DNA of 30,960 nt, from positions 1 to 30,960 of IMG/VR virus record IMGVR_UViG_3300043419_000843; one strand, 5' to 3'. The notes below the pieces were generated by a model. The model had not been told where the DNA came from, ran no database searches, and saw only the letters and a program-made list of their open reading frames with translations. The translations under genes were made by a program, and so were the position numbers. The DNA is from a virus. Positions 28,626 through 30,960 of this stretch are shown here, one piece after another (within the stretch, counting starts at the first letter, position 1; each line of letters starts with the position of its first letter).

Positions 28626-28639
28626 CTAGCTACACCCTA
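28626..28639 (-). promoter_or_regulatory. -10 hexamer abutting a CTAG palindrome before the exported-protein gene
   Basis: TAGGGT (28639-28634) is followed by GTAGCTAG (28633-28626) and TTCGATAG, the same order as at 28345-28358. The TTG start lies 16 nt further on. Confidence 0.45.
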
Positions 28640-28688
28640 TGCCTGCTCGGGGGCAAAAGCGCGAATCCAAGAAAAGCGCGGGGGCTCG

Positions 28689-28937
28689 CCGCACTTTTGG
28701 CCGCACTTTTATTTCCAGTCATACCAAGGGTTCTAAGGGGGTAAAGAGAGAAAGTGCGGTGTTTTTTCAATTTTTACCCTTTCTCCCGATCTCCCCATAC
28801 CCCCTCCTCAATCCCCCATTTTTCACCTAGGCCGCACTTTCCTTTTCGCACTTTCTCCAAACCCCCTCCGCCCCAAGCGATCTCAGCGAAAAATGCCCAT
28901 AAAAAAAGTGCGGCCTGTTCTCACTTGCCGCACTTTC
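28689..28937. repeat. Cluster of seven GCCGCACTTT-type repeats (iteron-like)
   Basis: The 350 bp between the DUF3987 gene and the exported-protein gene hold no convincing gene but carry seven copies of CCGCACTTT or its complement: forward at 28689, 28701, 28832, 28848 (CGCACTTTC) and 28928, reverse at 28751 and 28905. Spacing is irregular (11-131 bp) and runs of A/T, C and T surround them. Such a cluster next to a replication gene could be an origin with iterons, or binding sites for a regulator. No DnaA-box pattern was found. Confidence 0.6.
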
Positions 28938-28963
28938 TAGCTTTTCTGCCCTACTCAGCCGAG

Positions 28964-30960
28964 CTAAGGCAGCTCCCACCACACCTGATTCGCCCTCGGG
29001 GCCGACACCATCCGTCCCATCCCGTATTCCTTCACCAGCGACTCCAACATCCCCTTCCGCTCCGTCATCGTCTCCCCCCACTTCCGCGCCCTCAAATCCC
29101 GAGCAGTCACCCTCCGGTCCTCCCGGCTCTGCGCCAGCTCCACCACCTTCACCACCCATCCAGGCAGATCCTCATTCCCTCCAACCTGCGGGCTCAACAC
29201 GTCGAACTGATTCAAGAAGAACTTCGACAGCACCAAAGCCCTCTCCATCACCTCCCGCGGGATCTCCTTGCTGATCGTCAGCAGCGTCTCCCCCGCCTTC
29301 AGCCGACTCGCATAATCCAGCGCGTGCAAAAACCCAGCAAACCGAGCCGTATAGCCCCGCAGCTTCCCGATAAACGCTGATCTCGCCGCATAGGTCCGGT
29401 CAGCCTCGGCGCTCCAGCGATCGCACTGCTCCGCAAAGATCTCCCATGCCTCTCGGCTCAACGACACCACCACCCGGTGGTTCTCCAGCGAATCGAACGC
29501 CACCGCCAGCTCCAGCAGCTGATCGTTGATCTCCGTCTCGTCGTCGTTCATCTTCGGGAACGGGTTACACGGCACGCACCACAGGAATCGCGCCCAGAAT
29601 CCGTCGCCGCTCTTGGCCGCGGCCTGCTCCCCATGCAGCAGCTCCGTCAACTTGTCCTGCTGCACGCACCCGAACAGACTCACCGCCGTCTCGGGAATAA
29701 AGATCGGGTCATGCCCCTTCCGCAGGATGTTGATCTCCTGCCCAGACCACATCGACAGCCAGTGGGCCCTGTCTTTGCTCGGCCCGCTCCTACCTCGATA
29801 GGCATCCATCGAAGCGATGAAGCTCACCAGCTCGTCGTGGTGGCTCACCATCCCGTAGTTCTTCTCGTTCTCCAGCGCTGCACACAGGCCCTCGAGCGTC
29901 GCGTCACCCGCCACACGCTTCCGCGGTGACTCCGGTGGAGCTCCACGCTCCTCTTTCGGCGCGGCCTTCCACGCCTGCAACTCCCGCTTGTACGCCACGT
30001 TGTCTCGGTGATCCATGTTCAGCAGCGGGTGCAGCACCTGATTCGCTACCGGCGTCTTCAGACTCGAGGCCGGGCCCACCGAGCCGAACCAGAACACCAT
30101 CGGCTCCTCCCAGCCCTTCTTGATCCGCACCCGATACCGCGTCCCCATCACTGATGCCATCGCCGCGATGAACGGCGGCAACATCGCCACCTCGTTCACC
30201 GGAAACGCTCTTGCTCGATCACCCAGCAGTGCCGCAATCTCCGGGGTCAGGGCATCAGCCAAGGTGAATGTCGACGCGCGGGCATCGAGCCATTCTGATA
30301 GCCGCATCCGCCGGAACATCCGGTTCTCTTCGGCCTCCTCGGGATCCACCTCCTCGGAGCGCACATCCTTGGTGATGCGCCACGGCCGGATCCAACCGTT
30401 GAATTCCGCGCTGTCGAACAGGTGGAAGATCGTGACCCGGCCCAGCGAATCTCGATCGCTGCTGTTCTCCTCGATCTTCTGGGCCTCGGCAACAATGTCC
30501 CAGTGCTCCTGGCTCCAGTTCGCAGCGTGGGCACAGGCCAGCGCATCGTTCGCGCCGTAGAGGTTCACCATCGCCGCCAACAGCTTGAAAGCGATCGGAT
30601 AGGTGTTGCTCCCCCCGGGCCCCCGCTCCACGCAGAACGGCAAAGCCGACACCACCAAATCCAGCTGAGCTGTCCGGGGAATGTCCCTGAAACTGGCGTA
30701 TTGCGGGGGGTGCGCCGCGTCGTTGGCCGGCTGCACGCTGGTGCGGAATGCCTTGTGCTCCGGCTCATCCCAGTCCGGCAGCGGCTTGAGCTCCCCGGGG
30801 GCGAGATGCGCTCCTACCTCCGTAGCTGGGCGCTGGGCCGGCGCGGGGGCATAGAACTGCCGCACCGCTTCCATCGCCTCAGCCGAGGGCATCGCGTCGT
30901 CGCCCGTCAGGTTCCACAGCTGCTCCAGGCTGTAGCGCTGCCCGCCCGCTGACACCAGCC
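28964..30960 (-). CDS. DUF3987-like helicase/primase protein (5' end may lie outside)
   Basis: About 663 residues visible from GTG 30955. No in-frame stop separates this start from the window edge, so the gene may begin further right. Residues about 95-160 (LDLVVSALPFCVERGPGGSN, then WSQEHWDIVAEAQK) resemble the C-terminal domain of phage primases. A P-loop-like GSVGPASSLKT (291-301) followed by HDELVSF and a long C-terminal helicase-like region (TFTLADALTPEIAALLGDRA, RGYTARFAGFLHALDYASRL) resembles the DUF3987 family, common in phage and plasmid replication modules. The Walker A is degenerate relative to GxxxxGKS. The catalytic primase part may be encoded upstream, outside the window. Confidence 0.8.
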   Translation of the reverse strand, partial: LVSAGGQRYSLEQLWNLTGDDAMPSAEAMEAVRQFYAPAPAQRPATEVGAHLAPGELKPLPDWDEPEHKAFRTSVQPANDAAHPPQYASFRDIPRTAQLDLVVSALPFCVERGPGGSNTYPIAFKLLAAMVNLYGANDALACAHAANWSQEHWDIVAEAQKIEENSSDRDSLGRVTIFHLFDSAEFNGWIRPWRITKDVRSEEVDPEEAEENRMFRRMRLSEWLDARASTFTLADALTPEIAALLGDRARAFPVNEVAMLPPFIAAMASVMGTRYRVRIKKGWEEPMVFWFGSVGPASSLKTPVANQVLHPLLNMDHRDNVAYKRELQAWKAAPKEERGAPPESPRKRVAGDATLEGLCAALENEKNYGMVSHHDELVSFIASMDAYRGRSGPSKDRAHWLSMWSGQEINILRKGHDPIFIPETAVSLFGCVQQDKLTELLHGEQAAAKSGDGFWARFLWCVPCNPFPKMNDDETEINDQLLELAVAFDSLENHRVVVSLSREAWEIFAEQCDRWSAEADRTYAARSAFIGKLRGYTARFAGFLHALDYASRLKAGETLLTISKEIPREVMERALVLSKFFLNQFDVLSPQVGGNEDLPGWVVKVVELAQSREDRRVTARDLRARKWGETMTERKGMLESLVKEYGMGRMVSAPRANQVWWELP

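Noticed and set aside
28751-28760. AAAGTGCGGT contains the 9-bp core of the Haemophilus DNA uptake sequence.
   Set aside because: The gene content fits a cyanophage, not Pasteurellaceae; the motif is confined to one intergenic cluster, so an origin or regulatory repeat is likelier.

Overview
The window looks like about 31 kb of a tailed-phage genome (siphovirus-like head and tail set), most probably a cyanophage or cyanobacterial prophage of the Synechococcus/Cyanobium type. The phage call rests on recognisable large terminase, portal, MuF-type head protein, scaffold, capsid, neck, tail tube, frameshifted tail chaperone, tape measure and collar-type tail fibres. The cyanobacterial call rests on my memory of several small protein families common in Synechococcus and its phages (18592-18768, 18324-18572, 17945-18304) and was not tested by a search. 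No integrase, tRNA, CRISPR array or complete lysis cassette was seen.

Almost every core gene is on the minus strand, so the map reads from right to left. Replication and regulation: DUF3987-type helicase/primase protein (right edge), an iteron-like repeat cluster, a small Cys-repeat secreted protein, a ribbon-helix-helix regulator, a probable ssDNA-binding protein, an HNH gene, small proteins including a zinc ribbon, a C5 DNA methyltransferase overlapping a second conserved reading frame, and a PD-(D/E)XK exonuclease. Next come small accessory genes (22.2-24.4 kb), small terminase, a repeat-bearing GC-rich gap, an HNH gene and large terminase (19.4-22.2 kb), a patch of small genes and gene remnants (17.1-19.5 kb), then portal, MuF, three fibre-like proteins, scaffold, capsid, neck genes, tail tube, chaperone and the start of the tape measure at the left edge.

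The most unusual feature is a set of short 5'-end RNA hairpins. Five HNH genes of three architectures (6771, 13702, 17360 on plus; 24388, 27330 on minus) are preceded by the same layout: a TATAAT-like -10 hexamer, 3-7 nt, a hairpin with a 6-7 bp outer stem, one bulged C, a 3-4 bp inner stem and a 6-nt loop, then (G/A)TGACCA, then the start codon 24-26 nt after the stem. Stem bases change in compensating pairs, so structure rather than sequence is kept. Related hairpins precede a small zinc-knuckle-like gene (18768) and a tail-fibre gene (12542). This looks like a transportable expression leader for homing endonucleases.

A second signal is a CTAG-rich palindrome at many gene starts. It occupies the 17-18 bp spacer of sigma-70-like promoters or directly abuts a -10 box; the ribbon-helix-helix protein is a candidate binder. 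Other points worth checking are the dual-coding methyltransferase locus, a +1 (or -2) frameshift in the tail chaperone, a truncated HNH gene, a 5'-truncated structural domain, and a GCCGCACTTT repeat cluster that could be an origin.
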